The notes: a model not told the origin generated them from the sequence alone. DNA of 64,000 nucleotides from Branchiostoma floridae (GCF_000003815.2 NC_049990.1:11210985-11274984), one strand, 5' to 3'; positions 11,351 to 25,415 are shown, counted from the stretch's first letter. Program-made: numbers and translations.

Positions 11351-14300
11351 CTATCTTCTGATGTTTAACGTCGCAGTTGTGGCTGTAGAAGAATACGAAC
11401 GCGTAAACTGCATGAAAATATACAGAAGTTACGGCTGAATAACACATGGGACGAATGTAGCTGTTTTCTAGAAGAAGACACATTACAGAGATTGTCGTGA
11501 TTTAATTTCGGCATACATGAATTGCTACACATCAAGGATGAAATCAGTCGACGAACACTGAAGTGGAAAGTCACTATTTACACGCAACGTATGCCTCAAG
11601 GTCAAACTCTGCCGAATCTATTCGTTTACAAGGTCAAGAGCATTTTAAGTACGTACGTCACACCTTAGACTAGCCTTTAGTCCTTCACGACATGTTATTA
11701 TCTTGAAAGCTTTTCTGTGTACGTACCAGATTGTGTTTGGCTTTTCTGAAAGATTAGCACCATAAAGTAGAGTGTTTTATGATGGTTTCGCAAAGTGACC
11801 AAATCGTACAGCCATCAGTCGTATGTAGGCTAAGGCATGTGGCATGATGTTTGCTTTACCGGATTATTAGGTGCACTTTGAGTGTTTTACAACATTTCAT
11901 GGCTGTAAAATGTTTTGCAACACCATATAGCTGTAAGGTATAGGTGGAAGGTATAGGTCAAGGTTACGATCTGTATTCATGATACAGGGCCTTTCAATTG
12001 TTGCTTTCCTTCGTTTTCCATGACTACTGTTTTTCGTTTGACTACGCTGGCTATTATAGGGAGAAAAACTTGCCAGGGGAGTTTTGCTACCAGAGGAGTT
12101 GGTCGGTCGCGCAGGGGAAACATTTACCTTACAGTGGACTGACTCCTTTTTTGCCGAATTCTACGATCCCCGCACCCTGGTAGGAAGGCCTGATGGATTG
12201 GCAACATCCCGATATTGTTGTCGGCACATACAAACATTCGAAACTCTTATCTTATTCAAAACTGTCATTCTTCTCTAGCTCCTGCAGCGCTAGCCTTCTC
12301 TTTATCCACGCGCCAAATCATAGTTACTAGTATTCAAGCAACTGGATATAGTTTTGGAAATGGTCAGACATTTAAGATAGCATCCATAATCTTTCGTCAG
12401 TGATACCGAGGAGATGTTGTTGAAGAGCAAGTTGTTTGCCTTTTTTATGTGTAATATCTATTGGTCAAGAATTTGAATTTTCAACGGACAATTTTATTGA
12501 TCGTTGCTTGGAAGTTCATCTTTGTCGAACTGTAATTTCCAAACCTCCCAAAAAATTGATCCCATTTTTCTTCCTTTCCTTGATAAAGATTGGAGCCGAA
12601 AATTTGACTTGTGATTTAAATTCCAGTGGGCTTAATAACGCCTATGGATTTGTGTGTGGTAAGCACTTCGAAGAACTTATCTAAAGCTGAAAAAGCTGGC
12701 TAATGTCTTAATATTACTTGTATCTAGTACTCTTGACATCACACCTTCTAAAATTTATTTCTTACACGAGAAAGAAAACTTTTTGTCATTCTCAGTTGAA
12801 GGAGGCAGTGACTCTGTAAGCTAAGGCCATCAATGGCAGGTAAAATCAATCATATGTAATAAAACATTAGATACCTAACTGCACTTACCTGTTCCCGAAC
12901 ACCGGAGACTGGCTGAATCTCCTCAGGCCGGGCCTCGTTGGAAAAGGTACTGTCGCTTTGATGACCAATGACTAGAAACAGGCAGAAGCTTCCCAATCAA
13001 GTGCAACATGCATTCGCTGGACCCCAGATGTTCAAGTGCGACCGGAGATGTTTTCACGGTTCGTAACAGCCTTCCCTTGGGCGGAATATCGGGTATTTAC
13101 GCCGCACGCAGTGATATTCCTCACACGGTAGCATCAGGTGCGTCCCTCGCTCAAAAACCTCATGGAAAGTTAATCCTTGCGTGATGTCCTCACCACGGGA
13201 ACGGAGGAAGCTGTGTGAAAAATCTTGGATAACACTCCCCGAAGATCCGGGTGACGCATCAGAAATTACTAACACCTTGAACACCACTTAGGGCAAAATA
13301 ACTGCTATTTGGCCTTCACAGGATGAGCGCTATTGCCGCAGAGTATTTTGAAAGTAGTAAAAGTACTTTCCGTACGCCGCCATTACCGGTTTGGCGTAAA
13401 CTGTCGGTCTACGAGTCATGACAGGAAGGCATTTGATGATAACAAAGAGCTTACTCATTAGTACGTTCGAAGCCAGCCGTATTAATGATCCAAAGAGACG
13501 GGGATTTCATAATATCGACATCTCTGTATCTCCCGAATGACTCATCATATATCTGTTAGCCGTCGAATTACACAACATGCTCTAGGCTTCGCCGTCTTGT
13601 GTCTTTCTGCACTATCGTAACCCACGCAATATATTATACCCTATAAAAGCATTAGATGCTAAGGGCGAGGCCACATTCGTCGTTAGATTTTGATGCTATT
13701 TTTCAAGCAGGCTGGGACAGAACCAACCGTTAGCAAGAAGTCGTATTTACTTAGTAAAATATGATTCTTGTATTGGTTGACATTATATACATATTTCATG
13801 TATCTGTCAATTGCTCTTTTGTTGCGACATGTACTTAACCCAGTAGGTATATGTACAAAAAAGTCTTAATTCATTTAATGGTCTAAGTTAGGCAGCATGA
13901 CATGACTGTCTAAAGAATTATTATCTCAGTTTGCTATCGTGTGACTGGGCCCTAACATACGTTAATCAAAGATTGTTTACCAAAAAGACATCCAAACAGA
14001 CATCGTACTGTATCTATATCAAAACCTAGCACAATGGATGACGGAACAAGATATTCCAAAGGTAAGCAAAGGTTGCCGTATTTATTGCCGTTTTGTGTGG
14101 TACAGAGAACTCCAAACGTTATGTCTGACATATCCTAATAAACACCGTGTTCAAAAAGAGTGCCACAGGTGGTCATGTAACGATCCGCAACGGAAGTTGT
14201 TTTTCAGACTCTTACATCAAGTACAGAAGAAATTGGTGTGAATACAAGCAACGTAAGACTACCTTTATCCAAGGACGTACCAAGCATCTTTACATGAAGT

Positions 14301-14555
14301 ATATATATTAACAGTTATTTACATCTGTGTACGAGTACTATATGAAATTAGGACTATCCCTGAAGCTACATGTACATGGCAATCATGGATACAACAGAAA
14401 TGTCATTTTATGAGCTCGTTTACACACAAAAACTTTGTACCTGGGCATGTTGAAGCAATTTTTCTTTAAATTTTAGAGTAACTTGCTTTTAGAACTTTTA
14501 ATTGGATATGTGTGGATTTTCTGTTGTTTTGCAGGGAATAGTGAATATACATTTA
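11351..14555. other. Intergenic region upstream of cyclase gene
   Basis: The cyclase 5' UTR continues upward from 11350. An isolated stretch 12889-12971 on the minus strand has an acceptor-like TTTCTAG and a strong GTAAGT donor and could be a non-coding 5' leader exon, but it has no in-frame Met. No other gene was recognised on either strand. The frames at 11998-12183, 13054-13287 and 14038-14241 lack similarity and splice context. Confidence 0.45.
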
Positions 14556-16377
14556 GTGGATAAACATGCATCTTTTATTTAATACACGTTCCATTGTTCA
14601 ACAGCTATATACATAGCTTGTTTTACTGAATGCTGTAACATCTCAAAATGCAATTAATAAAACAAAATTCAAGTGACCTTTTTGACTTTGCCATCTGTCC
14701 TTTTCCCCAGTTTACCACTTTTACCTCAACAAACCCAACAGCCCTTTATAAACGACTTGCACATCATCTAATCACTAATCATCAAGTAATCCTTTGCATG
14801 TCTGGCTTTGTCATTTTCCAAAATATCTCAAGTTCTCAACCTTCGGCATGTCAACTTCCTTGGTACCTGATGTTGCATTGGTTAGTACTGAAGTCAGCAA
14901 ACATAATCTTTTATAAACAGAACTTTTGACAAATCTACTTGTGGACTCATAGATGCCTTGGACATTCAAAAGGAGCTTTTATGAAAAGATTATGATCCAA
15001 AGGGAGACCTGTCATTTGGAAACCTGACATAGCCACAGCAACAGCAACTTCAAACCCTACGAAACAGTCCCTTCTCATAGCTTTCTTTTTATACATGTAC
15101 CAATCTTCAGCCACTACAGTAGACAAAGGAGCAACCTGAAAAACTATGTTTCAACTAGTACCTATCCCTACCTTGCTTTCCCAACTATTTTGCACATATT
15201 GGATCTCAACATAATTTAAGATAAATACATATATTTGACAGCTGGAATATACATCAACATGCACAAAATACTGTAAAAGAAGATACATATATACATAGTA
15301 CTTTTTTTAATATATAACAATAATGTACTTCTTTCCTGTCATTGCACATCTTTTTCTTAAATGACCAAAACATCTAGGATGTGACAGGTCCACATTTAAG
15401 ATTACAAAAACATAAAAAAACTGTTTGTTATAATGTACTTTTTGTCAATTAAATTTTATTAAATACTGAAATCTACTGCACGTTAAGATGACACAAAAAC
15501 ATGATTTACAAAACAAATATATAAAAAGAAATTTTTCAGTTAGTTATGCTCAAATGGAGATACATGTATCCCAAAGTTTTGATTGTGAATATGCCCGCAT
15601 TTATTTCAGCCAAAAGTTTTAATTTATGCAGCTGTTTCAGGGCAAGTATGGCTGTTTTCCAATTACATCCGGCCAACAGTTTCGAAATTTCCCGCGGAAG
15701 TAAAATGGTCTTTTTGCGGTTTGATGCTACCCCTACATTCTTGACTATTGAATACGGCAAACAGTTTTGATCCTGTGTGCTTTCTGATGAATCTACCTCT
15801 ACAGACATGTCAAACATACAAAAATAATAACTTTTTTTTTGTTTTCTCATGGAAGGATATCTGTGCACACCGGTCATGTCTTAGAGAGCAAGGTAACCTT
15901 CTCCCAGCTTAAGTAGCCTTTAAGCACCAAGTTTCTATAGGTTACAGGGCTAGGCAACAGAGAAAAGGTTACAGTTACTGTAGTATTTCATCTTTATGTT
16001 GAAAAAATATCAAAACATTTACAAACAATCCAAGTGTTTTTTCAACTCAGAGTTAAGTTCAGCAGTGGACCTTGAGGACTGCTATGTCTAATATAACAAT
16101 ATCTTTCATGTATGTACCAAATGATGTAGATGTGTTTGCAATGTGATCTTTAAATACTTTAGATGCTTTACACAGATTGTTTTTTTTAGTGGTTTTTGAT
16201 TGGTTTGGTAGTTGCAGTCACCAAAGCTTTTTGCACTGAACTCAACTCTTCTGCTTGGAGAAATATTTGCCTTGTTAGCTTCTTAGCAGAGTCTTGCATT
16301 GTATATTGCTGTCTGTACAATGAAATTGCCTCCTCTGTTAGTAGAAATGCCGCCGCGTCTTGGAGATGAAAGCCTGC
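14556..16377 (-). other. Probable 3' UTR of the SLC25 carrier gene
   Basis: An AT-rich stretch follows the carrier stop codon at 16378 on the minus strand. A minus-strand AATAAA (plus-strand TTTATT at 14574-14579) is a candidate poly(A) signal. No splice-consistent coding exon is present. The extent is inferred and a nearer poly(A) site is possible. Confidence 0.35.
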
Positions 16378-19300
16378 TTAGAGGTTGAGTCTCTTGAGCT
16401 GTTCGTATGTGATGAAGAACTGATAAAAAGAAGTCAAGGAAATCTGCTGATCAAGTAGGTAAAAATCATGATACTTTCCATCAATTGTCTTAAATACAAA
16501 CTACATAAAGAGAAAAGTTGAACAATAGAAAATAGACATTGTCTCTTTTCAAAAAGGATACAATAATATTCCATGGGCCGAGTCTCAACCAGTTGGGGAT
16601 GAACCCTCTGTACAGTGATTTCACACCTTCATGTCTCGCAGTCTGAAAAAGAAGAAAAAAGTACAGAATACTTTATCTAGTCTTACACTGAAATTAATGA
16701 ATGTCAAGCAAGAATATATCAAGATACAGCTACATGTATGGTTAAGGTACTGGATCATATTTGATCTAAGACAAAACTTGGATTTCAACAAATATTAGAC
16801 ATTCTTACCTTGATAAGGCAGTCGCAAGAGTTTTTGTAGATGGTAGAAGCATTTTGGTTATTTTTCAGGGCTCTCTGGTTCATCATCCGAGTCTTTACTA
16901 CATCAATCGGGTTTGAAGCCACTGTCCCGGCCAAACCAGCAACAAAACTACATCTGTAGGAACAGCAAAAACAAAAGTTAGGGTTAGGTACATTTGAATA
17001 TATGGGTACATTGCATTTCTTAATTTTTTGCAAGATCTTTCAAAATCCTTACTTACACAATTAATGAACAAAAGTAAAGGGAATAATTTTATGCCGATAC
17101 TTACATGAAGTGTGTGAAAACAGTGTCTTCCAGAACTTTTGATTCCAGCACTTTGCTCTTGCTCCAGTCATAAACAGACAGCAGAACCCCTGCAACAACT
17201 GCTGCTCTCTGTGCGGTAGGCCCAACCCCCTGGTAAGGACAAGAATATAGTTTTAGCTGAACATTCACTTATGAGTCAGACAACTCCTTATATATAAACG
17301 TTCTTGATTTCTAGTTAATTCATATCATTAAGTAGAGTTGTAGTCTTAACTTATGAGGGAGGAGAAAACTGTTAGACAGGTTGTATGTGGTGTGCCAGCA
17401 GCAGGCTTTTAACTAGGATTTTATGATAGGGAGTCCAAATGTCTAAGTGACTGAGAATCACCACGCGGAGAATGCTACAGACATGAGCATTGTAGAGGGT
17501 CAGGGGGCAACGACCATCCATGGTTTGGGGTTTCAGAGAATTTAAAGTAAAAATCGTGAATTCTGAGGTATCCTAAGAGGCAAATTACTGTCAGGGAGGT
17601 CATCTCTTCAACTGTGACCCAGTGGCATCCCTGGTCAATCAGAATGTTATGCTTGTGAGAGGATCTGCTTCCCAGTGTAATAGCCTCTTCAGGGCGTCTA
17701 GTGCATCAAATTTCTTCTTATTTTTTAGAACAGTGCATCCAATTGACGCCTGGACGTATGCCTGGCTAAAACAAAAAGCCTGCCCAGGAGTCAAATGGTT
17801 AGACTAAGGGATGATAAGAGTTGTGTATTACTTTAACATTTAAAATCCCATTTCATATAGTAGTGACAGACACAGCTGACATATCCTATTCATGTTAACG
17901 CCAGATGTGCAATTCAAAGTAGGGACAAACATGTAGCTGACAGTTTCTACTCACCCTCCACAGCCCTCTGGTTCCCTCCTGCTGCGCTATTGTCATGAAA
18001 GCTCCCATCATGCTGCCATTCCCCATACAGGCCAATCCCTGAGCCTGCATTCTCACCTGCAATACAGGATTCACATCAATATCTGTGACCTAAAAGTGAA
18101 AGGACTTTGCATTTCATGGGCCAAGGATGGCATAAGAGTCGAGACAAGGCAGGGCTCTAGCCAGCGTCCGTTTTTCCGTCAATTGACGGAAATTTGTTGC
18201 GTCTGACGGAAAAATTTTCAAACCAATCCGTCAACCTTGACGGACAAAAATCCTTGGTGGAAGCTTCAGGCGGCTTGGGGATGCCGTCCACGGCCGTAAA
18301 AGCCACACACTGGTTGTTTTGCTATTGTTATGATTGTTGACAATGTGTGTCGGCGCCCTTTCGCATACGATAATCTCATTAAAACCCGTTTTTCAAGGTC
18401 TCAGTTCAGTCCTTTTAATTAATTTTCGCGGTTTTCGCGACGATTGGAATTGGCTGACGGAAAAAAGTTTCAAGCTGGCTAAAGCCCTGAGACAAGGTCA
18501 AGTGAAAGACTAGTATTGCTTCTTTTGTTACTATGCAGGAAGTACATGTAAATGATTGCAGTAAATGGTGAAGTACCACTGGTTCATCTGCCTGTAAGGT
18601 CTGGAACATATATTTCACCATACAATGTACAGGCATTTGCTTGCAAATATGCACGCTCACTGAGTCATTTTTGAATCACGATCTCAATGGTACCTTTGTA
18701 ACCTGAAGCACAGTAACATAAGACTAGCACTCTTTAACCCGATCACTGTACTGTTGTGACCTGAAGGAGTATCAGGTATCCACGAGTGCCCATTAACAAT
18801 TCTCAACAACAGGACTCACTGCTTACTAATGCACTTCTACAATAAGGAGACCCTAGCCATGACAACCTAACCAAACATACAAGTTGAAGTGTCTGCAACT
18901 TAGAGGGCCAAAAATAACTATGTACATAACCTGAATTAGTTCACTGAGCAGGCAATGCTAGCTTTTAAACTCCTAAAACCAAGGATAAGAAAGGGGTCTC
19001 ATTCACATAGATTTAGGCAACAAAAAACAAGAATGGCAATAAGAAAAAAGCCTTGCCTTTGCAATCTCTAATGCCTGATTCTATAATACCATATGCTCAA
19101 TACTTATAGTTATAGAAACCTACCTTTAGTACATCGGTAGGGTTTGCGATAGAAGAACTGATGACACCAGCAGCCATCCCACAGAAAAGGTTCACTGCCA
19201 GGCTCTCTTTTTCTGTAATACAAAAACAACAGGTTGAACATACAGAAACAATATTGATACAGTTGATAGAATATCTACTGGAGAATACACCCCCAACAAT

Positions 19301-22300
19301 CACAAATTCAACAACAAAAGAAAGGCTAGGGAAGTAGTGAAGGAAGGTAGAGTTGCCAATTTATATTCATATGTATACCTGCCAGAATCCAAAAGTAGTA
19401 AATTGTAAAGTTTGCCCTTTTATGTATACAGGAAGATTACTGAGAAACATCTTGGTATTGACTGATCCCCCAACATCTGTGTTTTCAGGAATACATGTAT
19501 ACCAAAATGACTACTTTATAACACTGGGTACAATGAATGCTGCTACTGCTACTGCTAGATGTATCTATACACATATTAGAGAGTTACTGCAACTTCATTA
19601 CAGTTGCAATCCTAAAAAAGATTTACTATCTCAAGTCGATATGTTGATTCCCTATCTCAAGTCAATATGTTACATTTTTTATCCTAATAACAACACAAAT
19701 AATATGCTTTGAGCATGCAAACTACCCTTGGACCTGGCAGGTTCAACTCAGCTTTTATTATGAAGACTTGGGAAGGTACGAGAGTAAAGAAAAGCAAAAG
19801 AGATACAAGAGAAGGAGCTAGAAGGTGACGGTGCACATCGCATGCACAATACAGTAACCTTATCGAGGGTCCCCAGCGAGTGATGCCGCGCCGAGCGAGC
19901 ACCAGTCCACACGCGGCGCCTGCTGCTCCGCCATGTGTGCGAACCAGACCTTATCCTGTGCCATAGGCAGACATATTGCTGTCCAAAAATTCTTCTTTTT
20001 CACATGCATATGGCATTCCCACCAAAAGTTATTACCACAAATGTGGTGGCAAAAAAGGGGGACTAACTTGTTTAACTGTAATATTGGCAGAGGTTTCGTT
20101 TCCTCTTCTTTCAGAATACCGAAAGCCTTAATCTTTTCCCAACAGAAAAGTCTTTATGTTCCAGCAATGATATATTCTTGCCAATATCAAAGTTAATCAT
20201 GTTGTTGAATGTACAGTAGCTATAACTAGTATAAGTAGAGACTACTCAGACCTTTGGTAGTCTAACGGATAGTGCATGTACAAGTTGCAGTCCTCCTTAA
20301 TTTGAACAAACCAACAATCATTTTAAAAAATTCATGAGTGACTTTTTTTTCCACTTGCCTCCAAAGTGTTAACATCTGGAAATGCACACCAGAGTGGCTT
20401 TTCAATACTTCTCTCTTATTGAATTTCAAGCTGAGTCTTTGACTGAATTATATTTCTAACTCTAGAATCTTTGTGATTGTGTTCCAAGATTCTTTGGTAC
20501 AAATTCAGAAGGACAGCACGTGTACTAGCACTTAAACTTTAACGCAAAGTGTTATCAGCTAGTATAGCTACCTAACAAACACAAATAATCTTGACTTAGA
20601 TTTAAACAACACAAGCAGCATACACCACTTTTTGGGGCCAAAGCACTCTTCAATTTCCATTCAAAAGTTCATCTCAAAACACTGCATCATCTTTTTTTCC
20701 AAGGTGGAATACAACACAATGCATTGCAATTTACATCATCTGTTGACATTCAACACTTTTCCAAAACAGTGCTTTGGCCAATGGGTGATGTATGCTACAA
20801 TAGCTGGTAAAACACAGCTCTTACTTGGTTTCTTAACCTCCAATGCAAATTCTGGTTTAACATCAACAGTTGCTAAATCCCTTGGACCCTCATGGAATTT
20901 TGTTTCTGGAGAACGGCATAACCAACCTAATTACAAGCTGACCTCAGCCCTACACACTTTCACCTTGGTTATCTTAAGACTTAGATTGTACTTGACTCCA
21001 ACAAGTAGGAAAGCGATTTACAGAAAGTTTGTTGCATCTGTCGCAAACTTAAAATTTGACAGGTAACAATGAATGAAAACACAGCCAGTTTCAAAAAACT
21101 TTTTTGCCCTATATCATTTGCCACGCTGCAACTATAGTTGAATTCTTTTCTTAATCTATTCTTGAGACAACCAAGGACAAAGTAACAACAAAACTCCTAC
21201 AATGGTAATTTTACCAACACTTAAACTTTTTGAAAGGGGGAGGGGTCTTTTAATCATACATGTATATGCCTACATTTTCAAAGCAATCATCCATTCATGG
21301 TATAGACAAATACCTTACCTTACCCTTCAAATATTATAACATCATTTTGAACAACCGAAACAACAAAACTGTCAAAAGGTCTCACCTCCAGGATTATCAG
21401 TGAAAGCCCTCTTCAGAGAGTAGTAGGTCCCTATTTTAATGGTCCCATAGGAGGCCTGTCTCAGGATAGCTGGTGCAATGCTGAGGTAAAACAATACAAC
21501 TTGTTCATAAACAATATTCAAGTGCAAAATGTACAACCTACATGCCAGTTTTACAGTTGAGGTACCCCAGCTTATTTTTATTTGCATACTGTGTAGACTA
21601 CAGTGCCTACCAATGATTGCATCATTCAGAGTGCAATGCCCTACTTTCTAGGACATTCCCTTCATGAAAATGTCAACGTGGCAGACTTATTGACAATGCT
21701 ACAGAGACCCTATGTGTATCCTAATCAAAGTGAGAATACACATATTCGAACTATCCCACCACCATTCTGGTCTCAACACGCACAGTTACATTTATTTGTT
21801 GTTGAGCTGACCTCCCCTTTGACTGAATCTTCAATCCCACACTACTGCCAACAGTAGACTTTGAACCCTATTGTTCCAGTCACAACATCAACATGCCAAT
21901 GTCCTTTCGAACATTCAGCAAACTGCCACATCATGGTGTAAATAATGTCAGTCTAACTTAGTTTGAGGACTTTTGAGTTTGACCAAATAAGTTACTGGTT
22001 AACGGATTCACACGTGACACTTTTGCATGTGACGAACTTTGTTCCCATAGTCTTTAGTAGAGTCCTCGTGACCCAATCATGTTTGCGTTTCTTCAGACCG
22101 TTACGTTTTATTTACATATATGACTAAACATGTCACCTGTGAAGAACAACACCTAACAACTCACCCAGAGTACAGCGCCTTAAGCCCTTCCTCTTGTGTA
22201 ATTTTGATGAAGGCATGGAGCATGCCCCTGTACTTGACCTGTTTAAACTTGGCATCTTCAATGGCAATCTGGCCTTGGACCTGAAGCCTTGTCTTTGTGG

Positions 22301-23259
22301 TATCTATAGGAAAAGTCCCTGTAGATGCAAAACACACAAAAGCTCAATGCCTAAATTCTAAAATCATAATTAGGAACAGCAGTGGTGACAAGCATGAATG
22401 TTGTTGATAAGATAAAAGGACATGCCCCCTTCCCACCCCTATCCCAATCTTCGGTGGTATGTCCCATGCCCCAATCCCTGCCATACACTTTACATGCACA
22501 GGTCATTTGCAGGGCATGTGCCTTATTGATCTAAGTCACCATGCTAGTTCGCATTGACAAAACACAACAAAAGTTGACTTTCTATCTACAACAAGTCCTC
22601 CCTATCTGGCCTTAATAAGATTCAGATACTGTAGTTCTTTTGAAATTTGATTTCAGTCTCAAAACTAGGGCCTTGAAATCCCCTTGGCATCTTTCCACTT
22701 GGAACCAGGCCAAGAAACGTGACCCCTCCAAGAAAGGGAGTCTGGCATTCCCCTGTTTGAAAAGGGCCAGGTCTTTTCAACATGCATACTGTCAACAACA
22801 CCAGCATTGGGGTTCTAAATTAGGTAACTCAGTGTTCCTTTGTTCAATAGTGAAAGGCTGGTGGACTGCTTGTGTACAGGTGTACTAAAGGCCCAACGTG
22901 TCATAATACCAGTATTGTGTGCAATGCTTCCTAATGAGAAAGCTAGGGTTGTGAGGGCATGGGCTCTAAAAATGGAGAAAACAAAATAGAAGAAACTGTA
23001 CTGGTCTGTACTAAGAACTATTCTCTACAAGAAAGTTTAACAGAAAAAAATGCAAATTATATATATAATGCACAAAAGGGGAAAAAATTAAACATCCATT
23101 AACTCCAGCTTGACAAAAAGCTTGCACCAATATATTTGCGATATTTCTTTCCTGGTCTGCTTCTTTGGAAGAAACTCTGGACTTACCAAACTCTGCTGTA
23201 CATGATGCAAGTCCTCCAAGGATGAAAGGCCTCCAATTCAGGGGTTGTAGTTGTGACAT
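16378..23259 (-). CDS. Mitochondrial carrier, SLC25A14/SLC25A30 (UCP5/KMCP1) type
   Basis: Six-helix inner mitochondrial membrane transporter of the brain/kidney uncoupling-protein-like group. In vertebrates this group exchanges small inorganic and organic anions; the substrate here is inferred. Coding exons in order: 23259-23187, 22318-22165, 21480-21386, 19212-19124, 18056-17955, 17229-17105, 16953-16809, 16642-16562, 16419-16378. They sum to 906 nt (301 aa) with every phase matching and GT-AG borders. The start [19 protein letters not shown] matches the family N terminus. All three carrier repeats show the signature PxDxx[23 protein letters not shown] split by an intron before VRMQAQG, and [15 protein letters not shown]. 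The C terminus [12 protein letters not shown] then [13 protein letters not shown] is diagnostic of the SLC25A14/30 pair. It is probably co-orthologous to both vertebrate genes, so no single symbol is given. An 82-nt 5' UTR exon follows an acceptor at about 23342. Intron 4 holds a hAT MITE. Confidence 0.92.
18150..18489. mobile_element. hAT-type MITE, 340 bp
   Basis: The ends are inverted repeats (CAGGGCTCTAGCCAGC; reversed right end CAGGGCTTTAGCCAGCTT). A perfect 8-bp target-site duplication AGACAAGG lies at 18142-18149 and 18490-18497, which is the hallmark of hAT elements. The interior has repeated TGACGGA motifs and no transposase. It sits in a carrier-gene intron. A relative is at 50572-50867. 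Confidence 0.88.
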
Positions 23260-25200
23260 TCCCTTCCTGTGCACTTCTTTCTCCAGAAATGCCAGTTGTT
23301 CTATATCAACACTGTCTCTCTGCTACCAGGATTTGTTCTGTAACATATGATACATATAGCTATTAATAGTATAAAATAATATCAATGAGGGCAAACTGCT
23401 CTTGGTAGCTTTACCATGATACACACGGTGTACGTGTGTCAATGCCAGTAGGCAATGTCCATATGTGTAGTATAGAAATGTAACGCGCTGCACTCAGTGC
23501 CAATCGCAGTAGGTACCAAGTTTAGCACAGAATGACCACTGTTGAGATGTTGCACAGAACTTGCTTCAGGAACTCATGGCTGTATACAGTGCATTTTGTC
23601 TCCCTGATAACAAAGGAGAACATGCTTGGGAGCTATGCCACTCAAGTGATGAGACAATTGCGAAGAGGAGAGAAGAGACTCAGGAGCTATATTACGGCTG
23701 GATACCAGGCTAGAATATCTATTGTTTGTGCTTTCTTGGTGGCATAGAAAATAGATAAAATTCTTGAGCTGACTGTCGGGGTCCATGTGCCCCTGAACTG
23801 AGATTGGCTGGAGTTTATAAATCTGACCTTTGCCCAACTGATGGTATGGGTACCATGGGCCAAAAATAAAGAAGTCACTGGTGGTCAGTGCCCCAACAGA
23901 GGATAATTTGAGGTCTGGTCGAGCATCCACGTTTAGACAGCTGGGTTTTGCTCTGCATTACTAAGCGATCACATCTGCCCCAGGCAAATGGCCAGAACAA
24001 AAGTTTCATGTCTGGAAAAGTACAAGATGGCACATTTCCGAGACATTTGGGGTAAAAAATCTGAAACATTCTTCAATGGACTGTGACTACTCACTAGTAG
24101 TATGGAATAATTAATGCTTCCTCTAACAACACAACAACAAAAAAATGAACACAGATAAACAGTTGTTTTTAAAATAATTAGAATTGTCGTTATTGCTAGT
24201 CTGTGTTTCATGATAATCTGTCTCTGCCTGGGGCAAACTGGACCCACTAGGATTCGGAGGATTTTAGTGGTTCAGCCTGTTGAGTGTCTAGCACAACACT
24301 GCAGGACAAGCCAATCTCCTTGAGCTTTGTCTGCATATACTGTGATAGATTGTGATTGTCATCATAAAATGATACGCCAGAATGAACCATTTTAGTTTCA
24401 ACATGGTTAATTTCATAGTGTCCGTAAGGTTCTGAAAAATTCATACCGAAAATTCTGAGAAGAGAAAATATGTAAAGAAAAAAAAAACGCATAGGCCTTA
24501 TGAAATATATGAAGGACTGTAAATTTAAAAAAAATTCAATACACAAATTTCAGAATAAACAAACCTCATGTATGCTTGTCTAAAAAGGGTTGTTTCGATA
24601 AAGGTGACAAGAAACCAAATAAATGCAAATTAATTCCCCTTCCCCTGCCACACCTACGAACAGCCCCTCTGACAAACGGTCAAGTTACACCATACGGTAC
24701 TTTTTAAATCTCAAAAATTTGGACCGTTTTCGATCGTAGAAAGAAAGAAATTAAAAATTTCAGGACATCATTAACATCATAACAATTCTGGGAACATATG
24801 TCAGGCATGATTTGACCAGAAAAGAGGCATTTGAGGTCAGCAATACCAGACATATCGCAACGACATACATAAAATTTGTTGGCACTGAAAACCGTCACGT
24901 GCTCGCGTTTTGCCGTATGTTATCACAGAAAGACGTCTAAAAAATCAAAATTTCCCAAATCACCAACGTTCACCAACACTTCCTCTGAGTTTTTAGTCGA
25001 TGAATATCGCCTATATTCGAGTCAACTCGAAATCCCAACACACCGTCTGGCAGAAATCGAGTGAACGGCCCTGAGTCACCGGTAAAAGATTCGAAAAGCG
25101 GTTTAAATCTCACCTTTTCAGCCGCAAAACTAAAGATATTTCCCACAGAATAGCGGTTGTTTCCCTCAAAATATCTCCCTTGAGGTGTATCGCACAAGAT
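23260..25200 (-). other. Probable 5' leader region of the carrier gene
   Basis: On the minus strand a GTGAGA donor at 25108-25113 ends a likely 5' UTR exon (25114 upward). An acceptor ATGTTACAG near 23342 begins the UTR part of the first coding exon. Between them is a roughly 1.8-kb intron. These sites fit a leader intron but no transcript evidence is available. Confidence 0.4.
24250..24436 (-). other. Unassigned exon-like open frame
   Basis: After an acceptor-like ATTTTTCAG, the minus strand reads EPYGHYEINHVETKMVHSGV and on for about 61 codons to a TAG. The text looks more protein-like than its surroundings, but no family was recognised and no upstream exon with matching phase was found. 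It could be the last exon of an unknown small gene, an alternative exon, or chance. Confidence 0.2.
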
Positions 25201-25339
25201 ATCTCAGACTGGAAACGATTCGCCGGTGGGAATGAAGTAAAATGTTGAAGATTTTATGTTCTCGTCTGTGAAATGTCTGTTCAAGCCTGGGCACACTGTA
25301 TGATAATCATGAAGGCGGGTGTTTCTGACAGGCAGCAAC

Positions 25340-25415
25340 ACGAGCACGTGAACACACGGTGCTGATCACTCGCTATCAGGCCCGGTTCACGTGAACAGCA
25401 CGCGCTGATTGGCTA
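25340..25415. promoter_or_regulatory. Candidate promoter with two CACGTG boxes and a CCAAT box
   Basis: CACGTG occurs at 25345-25350 and again inside the perfect 12-bp palindrome GTTCACGTGAAC at 25385-25396. A reverse CCAAT box (ATTGG) follows at 25408-25412. The cluster lies just upstream of the inferred carrier leader exon. CACGTG is the core of E-boxes bound by bHLH factors such as USF, MYC or MiT/TFE. Function is inferred from position and motif. Confidence 0.45.

Noticed and set aside
12060-12200. Weak resemblance of 12085-12110 to the MULE terminal repeat (AGAGGAGTT block)
   Set aside because: Only a short block matches and neither an inverted partner nor a 9-bp duplication was found.
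12889-12971. Possible first coding exon of the cyclase
   Set aside because: It has a good donor and acceptor but no in-frame Met. The single-codon ATG exon at 11348-11350 before a GTAAGC donor gives the expected start exactly. It may still be a 5' UTR exon.
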